A stretch of DNA of 25,415 nucleotides from JAQVUB01 sp033809415 (GTDB lineage: Bacteria; Verrucomicrobiota; Lentisphaeria; Oligosphaerales; Oligosphaeraceae): positions 1 to 25,415 of the forward strand of contig JAPXLT010000030.1 of assembly GCA_033809415.1 (NCBI GenBank), read 5' to 3'. Position numbers and translations under genes: made by a program. Every line of letters starts with the position of its first letter. The first letter of the stretch is position 1. The notes under the pieces are model-generated. The model worked only from the letters and a program-made list of their open reading frames with translations. It did no database searches and had not been told where the DNA came from. Positions 24,244-25,415 of the stretch are shown piece by piece.

Positions 24244-24308
24244 TTAACAACGAAAAGGCACGAAAAGGCACGAAAATTTTCGTGTCCATTCGTGTTTTTA
24301 GTTGTAAA
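24244..24308 (+). repeat. Stop-proximal ACGAAAA element, long palindromic copy
   Basis: AACAACGAAAAGGCACG, then AAAAGGCACGAAAATTTTCG, then TGTCCATTCGTG and TTTTTAGTTGT. The centre, CACGAAAATTTTCGTG (24270-24285), is a perfect palindrome and the outer ends (ACAAC/GTTGT) also pair, so this copy is a full inverted repeat. It starts about 20 bp after the oxidoreductase stop. Confidence 0.83.
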
Positions 24309-24438
24309 AAAAACTATCACCCAGTTTTACTGACGCATTACAATCAGCCCTGAAAGGTGATATAGAGAACCGCCGTGGCTCAATTTCTATCCAAAATCTT
24401 GCAATATATTAAAGCCAGTTGCGGTGATATCTTTCGGA

Positions 24439-25380
24439 ATGGATTCTATGTCGATGTCGAATGCGGTGAAGAATTATGTATGCGAGCTGACTGGGGAGCA
24501 GACCGCCCAGTTGCGGGAATTGCTGCAGACAAAGGGCTGGCAGCTGGACACCATACCCTATGCGCATTGGCGCGGACGCATGGAAGGTACAACGGTGGTT
24601 GCCTACCAGTCCGGCAAGCTGACTGTGCAGGGCGCGGGAACGGCGGATTTCGTGCAGTTCCTGCTCGAACCGGAAGTTCTGCGGACGGCTCGCTTCGGCT
24701 ATGAGAAGGAACTTGCCGAAATTGAAAATCCAGCGATGTTCGAACCGCATGCCGGAATTGATGAAAGCGGAAAAGGGGATTTTTTCGGACCGCTGGTGAT
24801 CGCCTGCTGCTATACCGATGCGGACAGCGCACGCAGCCTGCTCGAAGCTGGCGTGACGGACTCGAAGGCGGTCAGCTCAGACAAAAAAATTATGTTTCTG
24901 GCGGATCAGATCAGAAAGGTCTGCGCCGGGCGTTTCAGCCTGGTGGCGATTGGTCCGGAAGCCTACAACCGGCTGTATGAATCCTTTGGCAATCTGAACC
25001 GGCTTCTGGCCTGGGGACACGCCAAAGCCTTGGAAAACCTGCTCGAAAAGGTGCCCGATTGCCCACGGGCGATTTCCGACCAGTTCTCGAATCCGCGCAA
25101 TGTATTGCAGGCTTTGCAGGAGCGCGGGCGCGGCATCAAGCTCGAACAGCATCCGAAAGCCGAAGCCGATATTGCGGTGGCGGCGGCATCCATCCTCGCC
25201 CGCGAAGAATTCGTCCGTAGACTCGAACAGCTGGGCAAAACCTGTGGCATGAAACTGCCAAAAGGGGCGGGTCCCCAAGTCCTCGAATGCGGACGGAAAT
25301 TGGTCAGCACCGCCGGCAAGGAAATATTGCCTAAAGTCTGCAAAATGCATTTCAAAACAGCGCAGGAAATACTGGCTTGA
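24439..25380 (+). CDS. rnhC: Ribonuclease HIII
   Basis: About 313 residues from ATG 24439. GTG 24424, ATG 24448 and ATG 24454 are alternatives, and none has a strong ribosome site. It cleaves RNA in RNA-DNA hybrids. The N-terminal ~85 residues (NYVCELTGEQTAQLRELLQT onward) resemble the TBP-like substrate-binding domain of RNase HIII. The catalytic domain starts at AGIDESGKGDFFGPLV (Asp108, Glu109), the HIII form of the motif. It continues with TDSKAVSS, NRLLAWGHAKALENLL, AISDQF and HPKAEADIAVAAASILAREEF, which supply the other acidic residues. The length is normal for the family. The gene is complete and its stop is followed directly by G-rich heptamer array 3. No partner gene is evident on the left; the right side is cut off by the window. 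Confidence 0.94.
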   Translation: MDSMSMSNAVKNYVCELTGEQTAQLRELLQTKGWQLDTIPYAHWRGRMEGTTVVAYQSGKLTVQGAGTADFVQFLLEPEVLRTARFGYEKELAEIENPAMFEPHAGIDESGKGDFFGPLVIACCYTDADSARSLLEAGVTDSKAVSSDKKIMFLADQIRKVCAGRFSLVAIGPEAYNRLYESFGNLNRLLAWGHAKALENLLEKVPDCPRAISDQFSNPRNVLQALQERGRGIKLEQHPKAEADIAVAAASILAREEFVRRLEQLGKTCGMKLPKGAGPQVLECGRKLVSTAGKEILPKVCKMHFKTAQEILA

Positions 25381-25415
25381 GCAGGGTGCAGGGTGCAGGG
25401 TGCGGGGTGCAGGGT
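25381..25415 (+). repeat. G-rich heptamer tandem array 3 (runs off the right edge)
   Basis: Five units of GGTGCAG/GGTGCGG start immediately after the RNase HIII stop codon and continue to the window end. Same unit and same plus-strand orientation as arrays 1 and 2. Confidence 0.9.

Overview
The window reads as a chromosomal segment of a Gram-negative-type environmental or gut bacterium, most likely from the PVC superphylum (Lentisphaerota/Verrucomicrobiota-like). This assignment is an inference. It rests on very large secreted mosaic proteins, a dockerin-bearing gene, paired ThuA and Gfo/Idh/MocA sugar genes, an RNase HIII, and intergenic spaces crowded with short tandem and dispersed repeats. 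No rRNA, tRNA, CRISPR array, transposase or phage gene was seen.

Left block (1-9.4 kb), secreted proteins. A minus-strand gene runs off the left edge and encodes a signal peptide followed directly by a two-repeat type I dockerin. Upstream of it is a 7.2 kb minus-strand gene (819-8009). It encodes a ~2396-residue protein with a papain-like (C1A) peptidase domain, FG-GAP/VCBS repeats, a fibronectin III domain, InlB-type repeats, two RCC1-like blocks, a cohesin-like domain and a C-terminal 'GWN...YW' module. Divergent from it, 8465-9397 encodes a smaller secreted protein that ends in the same 'GWN...YW' module.

Middle block (9.7-18.1 kb), all on the minus strand: a glycogen and sugar-phosphate group. 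In transcription order it contains a phosphomannomutase/phosphoglucomutase-like enzyme, phosphoglucomutase, a Gfo/Idh/MocA oxidoreductase, glycogen phosphorylase and a NagD-like HAD phosphatase. The pgm, oxidoreductase and glgP genes are close enough (59 and 33 bp gaps) to be one operon. Glycogen phosphorylase yields glucose-1-phosphate and the mutases convert it to glucose-6-phosphate.

Right block (18.5-25.4 kb). An AAA_14/DUF4143 ATPase is followed by an AraC-type regulator that diverges from a sugar-catabolic cluster: a fucose/arabinose isomerase-like protein, a ThuA-like protein, and an oxidoreductase overlapping thuA by ATGA. RNase HIII ends the window.

The most unusual feature is the intergenic sequence. 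It carries (i) G-rich heptamer arrays (GGKGCRG) at three sites, one touching the AraC start codon in an open frame; (ii) TGGAC-based 7/9-bp arrays just upstream of several genes; (iii) a ~45-bp element seen seven times, six of them just after a stop codon in the same orientation; and (iv) REP-like hairpins shared between intergenic regions.
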